Positions 35,647 through 45,224 of a stretch of 64,000 nucleotides of DNA are shown here, piece after piece. Each line of letters opens with the position of its first letter. The stretch's first letter is position 1. This stretch comes from Echinimonas agarilytica. GTDB lineage: Bacteria; Pseudomonadota; Gammaproteobacteria; Enterobacterales; Neiellaceae. Location: contig NZ_JAMQGP010000006.1 in the NCBI RefSeq assembly GCF_023703465.1, forward strand, positions 265,165 through 329,164. Direction: 5' to 3'. The notes below the pieces were generated by a model. It saw nothing but the letters and a program-made list of their open reading frames with translations, ran no database searches and was not told where the DNA came from. The translations under genes were made by a program, and so were the position numbers.

Positions 35647-37200
35647 TTGAGTAAGCAATTAGTTAAATCGGGCGCGATTGTCAGTGCTATGACACTGATT
35701 TCGCGGGTGCTAGGGTTGGTACGAGATGTTGTAGTTGCCAACTTAATGGGAGCCGGTGCCGCAGCGGACGTGTTCTTTTTTGCCAATAAAATTCCTAATT
35801 TTTTACGCCGTTTATTTGCAGAAGGCGCATTTGCACAGGCGTTTGTTCCTGTGCTGGCAGAAACCAAAGCTGAAGGCGACAAAGACGGTGTTCGCCAGCT
35901 AATCGCTTATGTGTCGGGTACTTTGGGCACATTGGTGATGATTGCGACCATTGTTGGCGTTGTGGGCTCTCCTGTTTTAGCGGCTATATTCGGTACGGGG
36001 TGGTTTATCGAGTGGCTGAATGATGGGCCCGAGGCGCATAAGTTCGAAACGGCATCGCTGATGCTTAAAATTACCTTTCCTTACCTGTTTTTTATTGCAC
36101 TGACGGCGCTTTCGGGGTCGATTCTGAATACCTATGGGCGTTTTGCTGTGGCCGCGTTTACCCCCGTATTTTTGAATATAGCGATTATTAGTTGCGCTTT
36201 ACTACTCAGCCCAACACTAGACGAACCTGCGCTAGGGTTAGCGTGGGGCGTTTTTTTGGGTGGAATCATTCAGTTCTTATTTCAAATTCCATTTTTGAAG
36301 CGAGCAGGTTTTTTGGTCAAACCCAAGTGGGGATGGCGTCAACCTGGTGTAGTGAAAATACGTACGTTGATGATCCCTGCATTGTTCGGTGTGTCGGTAA
36401 GTCAACTCAACTTGTTATTCGATACCTTTATCGCCAGCTTTTTAATGACCGGCTCTATTAGTTGGCTGTATTACGCCGACCGTTTGTTGGAATTTCCACT
36501 AGGCCTGTTTGGTATAGCTATCGCCACTGTGGTATTGCCAAGTCTCAGTAGTAAGGCTGCCGCACACGATAAAGACGCCTTTAAACACACCATGGATTGG
36601 GGCGTGAGAATGGTGAGTGTACTTGGTCTGCCTGCCGCCCTTGGGCTCATTGTGTTGGCGCAGCCTATTTTGATGCTGCTCTTCATGCGAGGGGAGTACA
36701 CTTCCAATGATGTACTGGCGTCGAGCTATAGCTTGTTTGCGTATGCATCAGGCCTGCTGTTTTTCATGTACATCAAAGTGTTGGCCCCGGGCTATTTTGC
36801 GCGGCAAGATACCAAAACACCGGTTAAATTTGGCATTTATGCCATGGTGTCCAACATGGTTTTCAATGTGATATTGGCGTCTTGGCTTGGTTACATTGGC
36901 CTTGCCGCGGCAACCTCTCTATCGGCTTTGCTCAATGCTGGGCTGTTGTATTGGGGTTTGCGCCAACTGGGAGTATTTCAGCTTTCGAGTGAATCCGTTG
37001 GTTTAATTATTCGTATGTTGATCAGTGCTGTCATTATGGCGTTTAGCGTTTGGTACTTAAGCCCTGAGTTTAAACACTGGTTGCAATTTAGCTTTACTGA
37101 AGCGGTGTTTTGGTTGGTTGGATTAATGCTCTTGGCTGCTTCCGTCTATACGGTTATGTTAGGGATTCTGGGTGTGCGAGTAAGACATTTAATGCGATAG
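35647..37200 (+). CDS. murJ: Lipid II flippase MurJ
   Basis: Flips lipid II across the inner membrane for peptidoglycan synthesis. The 517-residue protein has about 14 membrane helices and MurJ/MviN motifs at the start: SRVLGLVRDVVVANLMGAG, then DVFFFANKIPNFLRRLFAEG, with the essential Arg residues. The start codon is TTG with AAGGA seven bases upstream; the nearby ATG opens a five-codon frame only. It is followed by ribF, matching the conserved rpsT/murJ-ribF-ileS order. Confidence 0.95.
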   Translation: MSKQLVKSGAIVSAMTLISRVLGLVRDVVVANLMGAGAAADVFFFANKIPNFLRRLFAEGAFAQAFVPVLAETKAEGDKDGVRQLIAYVSGTLGTLVMIATIVGVVGSPVLAAIFGTGWFIEWLNDGPEAHKFETASLMLKITFPYLFFIALTALSGSILNTYGRFAVAAFTPVFLNIAIISCALLLSPTLDEPALGLAWGVFLGGIIQFLFQIPFLKRAGFLVKPKWGWRQPGVVKIRTLMIPALFGVSVSQLNLLFDTFIASFLMTGSISWLYYADRLLEFPLGLFGIAIATVVLPSLSSKAAAHDKDAFKHTMDWGVRMVSVLGLPAALGLIVLAQPILMLLFMRGEYTSNDVLASSYSLFAYASGLLFFMYIKVLAPGYFARQDTKTPVKFGIYAMVSNMVFNVILASWLGYIGLAAATSLSALLNAGLLYWGLRQLGVFQLSSESVGLIIRMLISAVIMAFSVWYLSPEFKHWLQFSFTEAVFWLVGLMLLAASVYTVMLGILGVRVRHLMR

Positions 37201-37259
37201 CTAGTAAGCAGCGCATTGAACACGTTATAATCCGCGCTTTTACAGCCAACATGGCCACC

Positions 37260-38189
37260 ATGGAACTAATTCGCGGTATACACAATTTGCGACCAGAGCA
37301 CCAAGGGTGTGTACTCACTATCGGTAATTTCGACGGTGTGCACCTTGGGCATCAAGCTGTTATTAAGCAATTGGTTGCAAAGGCAAAAGAGTATCAGCTT
37401 CCATCAACTGTGATGGTATTTGAGCCTCAGCCTCAAGAAGTTTTCGCACGCGAAACAGCGCCTGCTCGCTTGAGTTTATTGCGCGATAAAGTGCAGTTGC
37501 TGGCAGAGCTAGGTGTTGACCGATTACTGTGTATTCAGTTTAATCAGCATTTTTCGTCGCTGACTGCTGAGCAATTTATATCGCAATTATTGGTCACACA
37601 GCTTGCTGTGAAATTTTTAGTGGTGGGCGATGATTTTCGATTTGGCCAAAAACGCCAAGGTGACTTCGACTTGTTGCTTAAAGCGGGCCAACAGCATCAT
37701 TTTGTGGTGGCTAATACCGCGAGCTTTGTGCTGAGCCAAATGCGTGTAAGTAGCACTAAAATTCGAGCGGCGTTGTCGACGAATCAGCTCGATGACGCGC
37801 AGTCTATGTTGGGCCGTAAGTATGCACTCACTGGGCGTGTGGCCCACGGTAAGGCGCTGGGACGGACCATAGGGTTTCCTACTGCGAACGTATTTATGAA
37901 ACGCCAAGTGGTGCCAGTGAAAGGCGTGTATGCCGTAGAGGTTGAGTTAGCCTCTGGCGAGCGTCGTACCGGTATGGCGAATATTGGTACGCGGCCCACA
38001 GTGAATGGCACGCGTTGCCAGTTGGAAGTACATATTTTTGATTTCGAAGGCAATTTATATGGCCAACGAATTCGGGTTGAACTGGTCGCAAAATTGCGAG
38101 AAGAGCAGCCGTTTGCATCTGTCGAGGCTTTAACCGCGCAGTTGCACCAAGACAAATTAAATGCACAGTCGAGCTTGGCTCAGCTGTGA
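37260..38189 (+). CDS. ribF: Bifunctional riboflavin kinase / FAD synthetase
   Basis: Converts riboflavin to FMN and then FAD. The N-terminal adenylyltransferase domain has GNFDGVHLGHQ (nucleotidyltransferase HxGH-type motif) and a VGDDFRFGQKRQGD segment. The C-terminal kinase domain has GKALGRTIGFPTANV with the PTAN motif. At 309 residues it is near E. coli's 313. I use the ATG at 37260 (MELIRGIHNL), which fits the family; ATG 37251 would add three residues, and the frame reaches back into murJ. Products FMN/FAD are also cofactors for the NQR pump at the left end. Confidence 0.95.
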   Translation: MELIRGIHNLRPEHQGCVLTIGNFDGVHLGHQAVIKQLVAKAKEYQLPSTVMVFEPQPQEVFARETAPARLSLLRDKVQLLAELGVDRLLCIQFNQHFSSLTAEQFISQLLVTQLAVKFLVVGDDFRFGQKRQGDFDLLLKAGQQHHFVVANTASFVLSQMRVSSTKIRAALSTNQLDDAQSMLGRKYALTGRVAHGKALGRTIGFPTANVFMKRQVVPVKGVYAVEVELASGERRTGMANIGTRPTVNGTRCQLEVHIFDFEGNLYGQRIRVELVAKLREEQPFASVEALTAQLHQDKLNAQSSLAQL

Positions 38190-38244
38190 TGATTATATTC
38201 TTTCGAATTGACGTAAGACAGACGACATCAGGATTGAGCTTTCA

Positions 38245-41079
38245 ATGAGCCAGTATAAAGACACGCTGAACCTTCCAGAAACAGATTTCCCCATGCGCGG
38301 CAACTTAGCCCAGCGCGAGCCGAAGATGCTGCAACAATGGCAGAAAAATGATTTGTACGGCGTCATTCGTGATGCGCGCAAAGGTCGCAAATCATTCATT
38401 CTTCATGATGGTCCTCCGTACGCCAACGGTGAAATTCACTTGGGGCATGCCGTTAACAAGATTCTGAAAGACGTCATTATTAAATCTAAAACATTGAGTG
38501 GCTTTGATGCTCCTTATGTACCGGGGTGGGATTGTCATGGTTTGCCGATCGAACTTCAGGTTGAGAAAAAACATGGTAAGCCAGGCAAAAAGCTTGATGC
38601 AGCCCAATTTAGAGTTAAGTGTCGAGAATATGCGGCTCGTCAAGTCGACGGTCAGCGCGAGAGTTTCAAGCGTTTAGGTGTATTTGGTGAGTGGGACAAC
38701 CCTTATCTCACGATGAACTTTGACTTCGAAGCCAATCAATTGCGCGCTTTGTCAAAAATTGTAGAAAATGGTCACTTGCACAAGGGCTTTAAACCCGTTC
38801 ACTGGTGTACCGATTGTGGTTCAGCGCTCGCTGAGGCGGAAGTTGAATATCAAGACAAGACATCTCCGGCGATTGATGTTGCGTTTGAAGTCGTTGACGC
38901 CGAAGCCTTGTTGGCTAAATGCGACCACCCTGCAGATCATACAGGGGAAGGCCCAGTTTCAGTGGTGATTTGGACCACAACGCCTTGGACTTTACCTGCA
39001 AACCGAGCGGTGGCTGTTCACCCTGAACTTGATTATGTGGTGGTTCAAGCGAATACGGAAACAGGGCCACGTCGTTTGGTGATGGCTAATGCCCTGATGA
39101 TGGATGCAATGGACCGCTACGGCATCAGCGATTTTCACGTTGTGGCCACCTGCCGCGGTGTTGACTTAGAGCTTGCTGCACTTAAACATCCATTATTTGA
39201 TATGGAAGTCCCTGTTATTTTGGGCATGCATGTGACCACTGAATCAGGTACGGGATGTGTGCATACGGCACCGGGGCATGGTCAAGACGATTTCATCGTC
39301 GGTCAGCAGTATGACTTAGAAGTGGCTAATCCAGTTCTCGATCATGGCGTGTTTAAACCTGAAACGCCATTGGTTGGCGGGCAACACGTTAAAAATGCCA
39401 ACGGCATTATTGTCGAAGCCATGAAAGAAAATCACACCCTATTGTGCCATGTGAATTACCAGCACAGCTATCCGCATTGCTGGCGTCATAAAACGCCGAT
39501 TATCTTCCGAGCAACACCGCAATGGTTTGTCAGCATGGAGCAAGCGGGCTTGCGTGATGCGGCATTGAACGAAATTAAAGACACGCAATGGTTGCCTGAA
39601 TGGGGTGAGAACCGCATTCGCAGTATGGTTGATGGTCGTCCAGATTGGTGTATCTCTCGTCAACGTACGTGGGGGGTTCCTATTGCTTTGATTGTTGATA
39701 AAGACACAGGCGAATTGCACCCTAACGCGTTGGAGTTGCTTGAAGAAATCGCCAAGCGTGTGGAAAAAGAAGGCATTCAAGCTTGGTTCGATTTGGAACT
39801 CAAAGACATCTTAACGGCCGAAGAATGTGACCAATACCGTAAGGTGCAAGACACCTTAGATGTATGGTTTGACTCTGGTGTGACGCATGCATGCGTCGTT
39901 GATGCGCGTGAAGAAACGTTCCACGGCAACAAAGCCGACTTGTACTTAGAAGGGTCGGATCAGCATCGTGGTTGGTTCCAGTCCTCGTTGTTAACATCTA
40001 TCGCCATCAAAGGTGAAGCGCCTTATAAAGCAGCGTTAACGCATGGTTTTACCGTTGACAAAGACGGCCGTAAAATGTCGAAATCCTTGGGCAACGTGAT
40101 TGCACCGAAAGAGGTTATTGGCAAGTTAGGGGCAGATATCTTGCGTTTGTGGGTTGCGTCAACGGATTACACTCAAGAAATGACGGTTTCTGATGAAATC
40201 TTCAAACGCAGTGCTGACGCGTACCGTCGAATTCGTAATACTGCGCGTTTCTTACTTGCGAACTTAAATGGCTTTAATCCAGAAACGGATGCAGTGCCAT
40301 TTGAAGACATGGTTGCGCTAGACCAATGGGCCGTAGCTCGTGCCCTCGAAACGCAAAATACTATTGTTGATGCTTACGAAAACTACAACCTTCACCAAGT
40401 GAACCAGTCATTGATGTTGTTCTGTTCAATGGACATGGGGAGCTTTTATCTCGACATTATTAAAGATCGCCAATACACCGCAAAAGACAGCGGCCTAGCG
40501 CGTCGTTCATGTCAAACAGCGCTGTATTCCATCGCCGAAGCGTTGGTGCGTTGGATGGCCCCAATCATGAGCTTTACCGCACAGGAAATTTGGCAAGCAT
40601 TACCGGGTAAACACGAGCAGTACGTATTTACCGCGGAGTGGTTTGACGGTCTTCGCGAGCTTCCAGCTGATGCCCCTTTGTCTGCAGAGCAATGGCAGCA
40701 AGTACTGGCGGTGCGCACCGAGGTGAATAAATCTCTCGAAGCAGCGCGCCGTGATGACTTGATAGGTGGCACACTCGAAGCCAATGTCACGCTTTACACG
40801 GACGGTTCATTGACCGACGTACTGCAGGCATTGGGCAATGAGTTGCGCTTTGTGTTGTTAACATCAACAGTTCAAATCAAACCGTTAGCGGAAGGCGTTG
40901 ATGCGGTTGCCACTGAAATTGAGCAATTAAAAGTGGCGGTCTCAGCGACAGAAGCTCCGAAGTGTGAGCGCTGTTGGCACCATAGTGATGATGTGGGCAC
41001 GCACGAAGCGCACCCAACGTTGTGTGGCCGCTGTGTGACCAACGTTGATGGTGAAGGCGAGGAACGTCATTATGCCTAA
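38245..41079 (+). CDS. ileS: Isoleucyl-tRNA synthetase
   Basis: Charges tRNA-Ile with isoleucine and edits valine. The 944-residue class I synthetase shows the HIGH signature in [16 protein letters not shown] (about 58-73), the [13 protein letters not shown] editing domain near 250, and KMSKS in [11 protein letters not shown] near 610. A C-terminal zinc site follows (CERCWHH, then CGRC). Length agrees with E. coli IleS (938). Its 3' end overlaps lspA by eight bases, the usual ileS-lspA coupling. Confidence 0.98.
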   Translation: MSQYKDTLNLPETDFPMRGNLAQREPKMLQQWQKNDLYGVIRDARKGRKSFILHDGPPYANGEIHLGHAVNKILKDVIIKSKTLSGFDAPYVPGWDCHGLPIELQVEKKHGKPGKKLDAAQFRVKCREYAARQVDGQRESFKRLGVFGEWDNPYLTMNFDFEANQLRALSKIVENGHLHKGFKPVHWCTDCGSALAEAEVEYQDKTSPAIDVAFEVVDAEALLAKCDHPADHTGEGPVSVVIWTTTPWTLPANRAVAVHPELDYVVVQANTETGPRRLVMANALMMDAMDRYGISDFHVVATCRGVDLELAALKHPLFDMEVPVILGMHVTTESGTGCVHTAPGHGQDDFIVGQQYDLEVANPVLDHGVFKPETPLVGGQHVKNANGIIVEAMKENHTLLCHVNYQHSYPHCWRHKTPIIFRATPQWFVSMEQAGLRDAALNEIKDTQWLPEWGENRIRSMVDGRPDWCISRQRTWGVPIALIVDKDTGELHPNALELLEEIAKRVEKEGIQAWFDLELKDILTAEECDQYRKVQDTLDVWFDSGVTHACVVDAREETFHGNKADLYLEGSDQHRGWFQSSLLTSIAIKGEAPYKAALTHGFTVDKDGRKMSKSLGNVIAPKEVIGKLGADILRLWVASTDYTQEMTVSDEIFKRSADAYRRIRNTARFLLANLNGFNPETDAVPFEDMVALDQWAVARALETQNTIVDAYENYNLHQVNQSLMLFCSMDMGSFYLDIIKDRQYTAKDSGLARRSCQTALYSIAEALVRWMAPIMSFTAQEIWQALPGKHEQYVFTAEWFDGLRELPADAPLSAEQWQQVLAVRTEVNKSLEAARRDDLIGGTLEANVTLYTDGSLTDVLQALGNELRFVLLTSTVQIKPLAEGVDAVATEIEQLKVAVSATEAPKCERCWHHSDDVGTHEAHPTLCGRCVTNVDGEGEERHYA

Positions 41080-41605
41080 TGCAAGTGCAGCTCAAACGAA
41101 CATAACGCCAGAACAAACAAGCTGGCGCGATAGTGGCCTGCGTTGGGTATGGGTGGCGATCATTAGTTTGATTTTAGATCAGGTCACCAAGTTACTTGTG
41201 ATTGATCAAATGGATCTCTACCAGAGTATTGAGGTTTTGCCGTTTTTCAATTTAACGTATGTTCACAATGAAGGCGCCGCATTTAGCTTTTTGAGCGATG
41301 CGGGCGGTTGGCAGCGCTGGTTCTTTACCGCGATTGCCATTGGTGTCAGTGGCATGTTGCTGTATTGGTTGCGTAAAAATAACGCGACTCAAGCGCTTCA
41401 AAATTTAGCCTTTACGCTTATTTTAGGCGGCGCATTGGGCAATGTGATTGATCGTGCTGCCTACGGTTATGTTATCGACTTTATTGATGTTTACGTGGGG
41501 GCTTCTCACTGGCCTGCGTTTAACATTGCAGACTCGGCCATTTGTGTGGGTGCAGTGCTATTGATCTGGGATGCTTGGAAGAATCCAACGGAGCAGTCGA
41601 AATGA
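41072..41605 (+). CDS. lspA: Lipoprotein signal peptidase (signal peptidase II)
   Basis: Cleaves the signal peptide of prolipoproteins after Lgt has lipidated them. The 177-residue protein has four membrane helices and the two catalytic aspartates: [17 protein letters not shown] and FNIADSAIC. The [15 protein letters not shown] motif is also typical. The ATG at 41072 follows GAGGAA; the frame extends upstream into ileS without need. The stop overlaps fkpB by four bases. Confidence 0.96.
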   Translation: MPNASAAQTNITPEQTSWRDSGLRWVWVAIISLILDQVTKLLVIDQMDLYQSIEVLPFFNLTYVHNEGAAFSFLSDAGGWQRWFFTAIAIGVSGMLLYWLRKNNATQALQNLAFTLILGGALGNVIDRAAYGYVIDFIDVYVGASHWPAFNIADSAICVGAVLLIWDAWKNPTEQSK

Positions 41606-42048
41606 CCGGAATCACGATCAGCAAAGGCGCAACGGTGATCATGCATTTCAGCATTAAACTGAAAGATGGAACGGTGGCCGACAGCACCAAAGTGAATAAT
41701 AAACCTGCCCAATTTCAAGTGGGCGATGGCAACTTAACCGAGAGCTTTGAAAACTGCTTACTCGGGCTGTCTAAGGGGGATGAGCGCACATTCGAGTTGG
41801 GACCAGATGAAGCTTTTGGACAAGCCAACCCTGATAATATTCACCACCTCGACCGGACCAAGTTTACTGCTGAAACACCCGCCGAAGAGGGTTCGATTGT
41901 TGTGTTTACACAACCGAATGGTGCTGAAATTCCGGGAATCGTTCGTGAAGTCGTGGGTGACTCTGTGACCGTCGATTTTAATCATCCGCTGGCGGGGCAA
42001 ACCGTTACGTTTGAAGTTGAAATTCTAAATGTTGAGGGTAATGAATAA
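41602..42048 (+). CDS. fkpB: FKBP-type peptidyl-prolyl isomerase, SlpA-like
   Basis: A 148-residue cytoplasmic prolyl isomerase and chaperone. The FKBP fold is seen in [18 protein letters not shown] near the start and a [15 protein letters not shown] insert-in-flap region that marks the SlpA/SlyD branch. Unlike SlyD there is no His-rich tail. ATGA overlap with lspA and TAATG overlap with ispH place it inside the ileS-lspA-fkpB-ispH operon, the standard order. Confidence 0.94.
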   Translation: MTGITISKGATVIMHFSIKLKDGTVADSTKVNNKPAQFQVGDGNLTESFENCLLGLSKGDERTFELGPDEAFGQANPDNIHHLDRTKFTAETPAEEGSIVVFTQPNGAEIPGIVREVVGDSVTVDFNHPLAGQTVTFEVEILNVEGNE

Positions 42049-42977
42049 TGGACATTTTATTAGCCAATCCGCGTGGCTTTTGTGCGGGAGTGGACCGCGC
42101 AATTAGTATTGTCGAACGTGCCTTAGAATTGTTTGAACCGCCTATCTATGTACGTCATGAAGTTGTTCACAATCGCTATGTTGTGGATGGATTACGTGAT
42201 CGAGGCGCCATTTTTGTAGATGAATTGGACGAAGTTCCAGACGACTGCATTGTTATTTTTTCAGCGCATGGCGTGTCCAAAGCTGTGCGTGATAATGCCA
42301 AACAACGAGGTCTCAAAGTATTTGATGCCACCTGTCCATTGGTCACTAAAGTCCATATGGAAGTGACTCGTGCGAGCAAACGAGGTACCGAATGTATTTT
42401 GATTGGCCATGCAGGACACCCAGAAGTTGAGGGCACAATGGGTCAGTATGATACTGATAGTGGTGGTATTTATTTGGTCGAATCTCCGGCGGATGTCAAA
42501 ACATTGCCAGTAAAAGATCCGAATAATCTGTGTTACGTTACTCAAACAACCTTGTCTGTAGATGACACGGCCGAAGTGATTGATGCGCTACGCGAACGTT
42601 TTGAGAAAATTGTAGGGCCGCGCAAAGACGATATTTGCTATGCCACGCAAAATCGTCAAGACGCAGTGCGAGAACTTGCTATTAAAACCGACGCCATGTT
42701 GGTGGTTGGCGCACGTAATAGCTCAAACTCAAATCGACTTCGTGAGTTGGCCGAGAAAATAGGCACCACTGCTTACCTCATCGATACTGCAGACAACATT
42801 GAAAAAGAATGGCTCACCGGTGTGAATACCATTGGTGTAACCGCTGGGGCTTCAGCGCCAGAAATTTTGGTGCAACAAGTTGTAGAACGCCTGCAAGAAT
42901 GGGGTGGTACTCAGGTACAAGAACATCCGGGACGAGAAGAAAATATAACCTTCGCAGTGCCGGCTGAGTTGCAATAG
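42048..42977 (+). CDS. ispH: 4-hydroxy-3-methylbut-2-enyl diphosphate reductase
   Basis: Last enzyme of the MEP isoprenoid pathway; a [4Fe-4S] enzyme producing IPP and DMAPP. The 309-residue protein has the three cluster cysteines: Cys12 in [11 protein letters not shown], Cys96 in [11 protein letters not shown], and the third in [11 protein letters not shown] near 197. The His and Glu active-site motifs (YVRHEVVHN and GHPEVEGT) are intact. It overlaps fkpB by one base and ends the operon before a terminator. Confidence 0.97.
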   Translation: MDILLANPRGFCAGVDRAISIVERALELFEPPIYVRHEVVHNRYVVDGLRDRGAIFVDELDEVPDDCIVIFSAHGVSKAVRDNAKQRGLKVFDATCPLVTKVHMEVTRASKRGTECILIGHAGHPEVEGTMGQYDTDSGGIYLVESPADVKTLPVKDPNNLCYVTQTTLSVDDTAEVIDALRERFEKIVGPRKDDICYATQNRQDAVRELAIKTDAMLVVGARNSSNSNRLRELAEKIGTTAYLIDTADNIEKEWLTGVNTIGVTAGASAPEILVQQVVERLQEWGGTQVQEHPGREENITFAVPAELQ

Positions 42978-43001
42978 TCACATTCTTGCTGAGTTTCCAA
43001 T

Positions 43002-43026
43002 AAGCCACCATTTCGGTGGCTTTTTT
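43002..43026 (+). terminator. Terminator after ispH
   Basis: AAGCCACC and GGTGGC(TT) pair around ATTTC, followed by six Ts. Confidence 0.92.
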
Positions 43027-43089
43027 GTAGGTTGCACACATGAATCCAAGCACAGTGAGATTGATGTCACGGGGATATAGAGGAACGCA

Positions 43090-43773
43090 ATGTTGAAACC
43101 TTCATTCAATCAAAAAGGATTTACCTTGATTGAAGTGCTGATCACTATGTTCATTTTAGTTGTGGGCTTGCTTGGGCTTGCAGCAATGCAATTAACTGTG
43201 ACTCAAGCAAACCAAGACAGCTATGTGCGTTCGCAAGCCATGGTCATTGTACAAAGCATGGCCGACCGAATTCGCCTAAATCAACAATACGTCAATCGAA
43301 CAGATTATACATCACCTGTTCTTGTTGCGGCTAACGACAACGCTTATAGCACCAAAACAAATTATAACTTTTCAGGCCTTGGTAGTTGCACATCAACGGC
43401 TTGGAATTGCTACTGCCAAACCATTCCTAACAATGTGCCTAAATGCCGAGATGATGGCAGTACCAATGCCGCGTCGTGCTCTGCATCCGAGCTGGCTCAG
43501 TTTGATGCGTGGGAAATGAGTTGTGCTGGAGTAAACGTTCATCCCGACTTTTTTTTGGAAGTGGCTTGCCAGGATGCCAATAGTGCCGATGGAGATGCGT
43601 GTTCAGCACACAGTAATTATGTGGTTACAGCCAGTTGGCCAGCAAGCGTATCTGATGTGTCCTCGCGAGCGAGTTGCCCAACCGACATCACGCTTGGACT
43701 TGCTGCGACAGGGGCCCAAAATGTTGATCGAAACTGTGTGCTGTTAACGGTGACGCTTGGAGGTTCACGATGA
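43090..43773 (+). CDS. pilV: Type IV pilus minor pilin PilV
   Basis: A 227-residue prepilin-like protein. A short basic leader ends in Gly and is followed by FTLIEVLITMFILVVGLLGLAA, the PilD cleavage site and N-terminal pilin helix with Glu5. PilV primes pilus assembly together with PilW/X/E and PilY1. The C-terminal half is Cys-rich (more than ten Cys), unusual even for minor pilins and probably disulfide-bonded. It opens the cluster and overlaps pilW by four bases. Confidence 0.85.
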   Translation: MLKPSFNQKGFTLIEVLITMFILVVGLLGLAAMQLTVTQANQDSYVRSQAMVIVQSMADRIRLNQQYVNRTDYTSPVLVAANDNAYSTKTNYNFSGLGSCTSTAWNCYCQTIPNNVPKCRDDGSTNAASCSASELAQFDAWEMSCAGVNVHPDFFLEVACQDANSADGDACSAHSNYVVTASWPASVSDVSSRASCPTDITLGLAATGAQNVDRNCVLLTVTLGGSR

Positions 43774-44654
43774 ATACTCAAAAAGGTATGACGCTCGTTG
43801 AACTGTTGGTATCGCTGGTGATCGGAACGGCATTGTTGGCAGGCTCATTAACGGTGCTGACTAGCAATAATGCGAGTTTGAGACTCAATGAAGCCTTATC
43901 TTCGGTGCAAGAAAATGGGCGTTTTGCACTATCGAAACTCACTCAGGATGTGCGGTTGGCGGGGAGCTATAACCCGCAAGCACCTGAATTAGATGTTAAT
44001 GGTATTGAAGTGACCACAGAACAAGCAGAGGTTGTAGATACCGCAGTTGGGTTTGTTGGTGCATTTCTTTCCAACGCGTTTCTGGGAAGCAAAGAAGGGG
44101 CGAGCGGCGCTTCGGATACACTGGTGATAGGTATGCAAGGCGGTGCTGACTGTACTCGAGATAGTCATGGATACGGGACGGTGGTCGTGGCGGGGCAAAC
44201 CGTGGCTCGCGAATTCCATGTGGTAAATGAATACTATTTAGATGCCAACCAGCTTAAATGCAAAGGCTATGATGGCCGGGTACTCAGAGGTGTGAAGTCC
44301 TCTTCCGGTTCATCAAATGCTGTGACGTTGGTAGAAAATGTGGATGATTTTCAGATTCTATATGGTGTGGCAGAGCCCGATGCATTGGGTGCATTTACTG
44401 GTCAACCCAGTTACTACGCAACAGCTGACCGAGCAACCGTTGCGGTAAATGCCGGAGCTCGTGTCGTCGCCGTTCAGTTATCACTGTTGCTATTTAGCGA
44501 AGACACTATCAGCAAAAATGGCGCTAACCGCAAAATGAAATTATTAGACAATAAAGCCTCTGTGCCGGCTGAAGCACGTGTTTACCGTACCTTTGAACAA
44601 ACGGTGATGCTGCGCAATGCTTGGAACGCTGCCGTGTTTGGAGCGAGCTCATGA
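43770..44654 (+). CDS. pilW: Type IV pilus minor pilin PilW
   Basis: A 294-residue prepilin-like protein with leader MNTQKG and the pilin N-terminus MTLVELLVSLVIGTALLAGS. The RFALSKLTQDVRLAG stretch matches PilW-type proteins. It overlaps pilV by four bases and pilX by four bases, so these three are translated together. Confidence 0.86.
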   Translation: MNTQKGMTLVELLVSLVIGTALLAGSLTVLTSNNASLRLNEALSSVQENGRFALSKLTQDVRLAGSYNPQAPELDVNGIEVTTEQAEVVDTAVGFVGAFLSNAFLGSKEGASGASDTLVIGMQGGADCTRDSHGYGTVVVAGQTVAREFHVVNEYYLDANQLKCKGYDGRVLRGVKSSSGSSNAVTLVENVDDFQILYGVAEPDALGAFTGQPSYYATADRATVAVNAGARVVAVQLSLLLFSEDTISKNGANRKMKLLDNKASVPAEARVYRTFEQTVMLRNAWNAAVFGASS

Positions 44655-45205
44655 GACCAATACACACCCAATCTGGGGCCGCCTTGGTGGTGTCGCTTGT
44701 TATTCTTCTGGTGTTAACCTTGACTGGGGTACTAGCGCTGAATCGCTCGACCATGCAGCAAAAAATGGCCACATTATTTGATGCGTCAGGCATGGCATTT
44801 GATGCCGCAGAAGTTGCGATTGATGGCGTGGTCTTTGAGCAAGAAGACGTGACTTTAGATGCCAACTTGCGGGTACTGACGATTGCTCAAGGTGCAGCTA
44901 GTTTTGACCCTGAAATTGATAGTATGGAGTGTCATGATGCCAATTGGACGTCTAGAACCATGACCAGCTCGGGCATGACCAAAGGAGCGGTTCATAGTGG
45001 TACAGGCAGCTTGCATGCTGATCCAGAATTAAACTCTTGGTCCAAAGTTGCCTATGTTGGAGAAGGCCTGAGAGTGCCAGCCGGTTGGGGATTTAATCAA
45101 GGGTTTCATTATTTCCAAGTGCGAGGATGCGGGCATGTGGCAGGCGAGCGAACAACCACTGCGAATGAATTACAAATATATTTACTTGGACCAAAGTCCG
45201 AGTAG
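44651..45205 (+). CDS. pilX: Type IV pilus minor pilin PilX
   Basis: A 184-residue minor pilin of the PilX type: a short leader (MRPIHTQSG), then AALVVSLVILLVLTLTGVLAL. The Glu5 of classical pilins is replaced, as is usual for PilX, which sits at the pilus tip. Residues RSTMQQKMATLFDASGMAFDAAE match the family's N-terminal block. The ATG at 44651 overlaps the pilW stop; the frame opens upstream but has no better start. Confidence 0.85.
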   Translation: MRPIHTQSGAALVVSLVILLVLTLTGVLALNRSTMQQKMATLFDASGMAFDAAEVAIDGVVFEQEDVTLDANLRVLTIAQGAASFDPEIDSMECHDANWTSRTMTSSGMTKGAVHSGTGSLHADPELNSWSKVAYVGEGLRVPAGWGFNQGFHYFQVRGCGHVAGERTTTANELQIYLLGPKSE

Positions 45206-45224
45206 TTAGGGCGTATAAGAGGAC

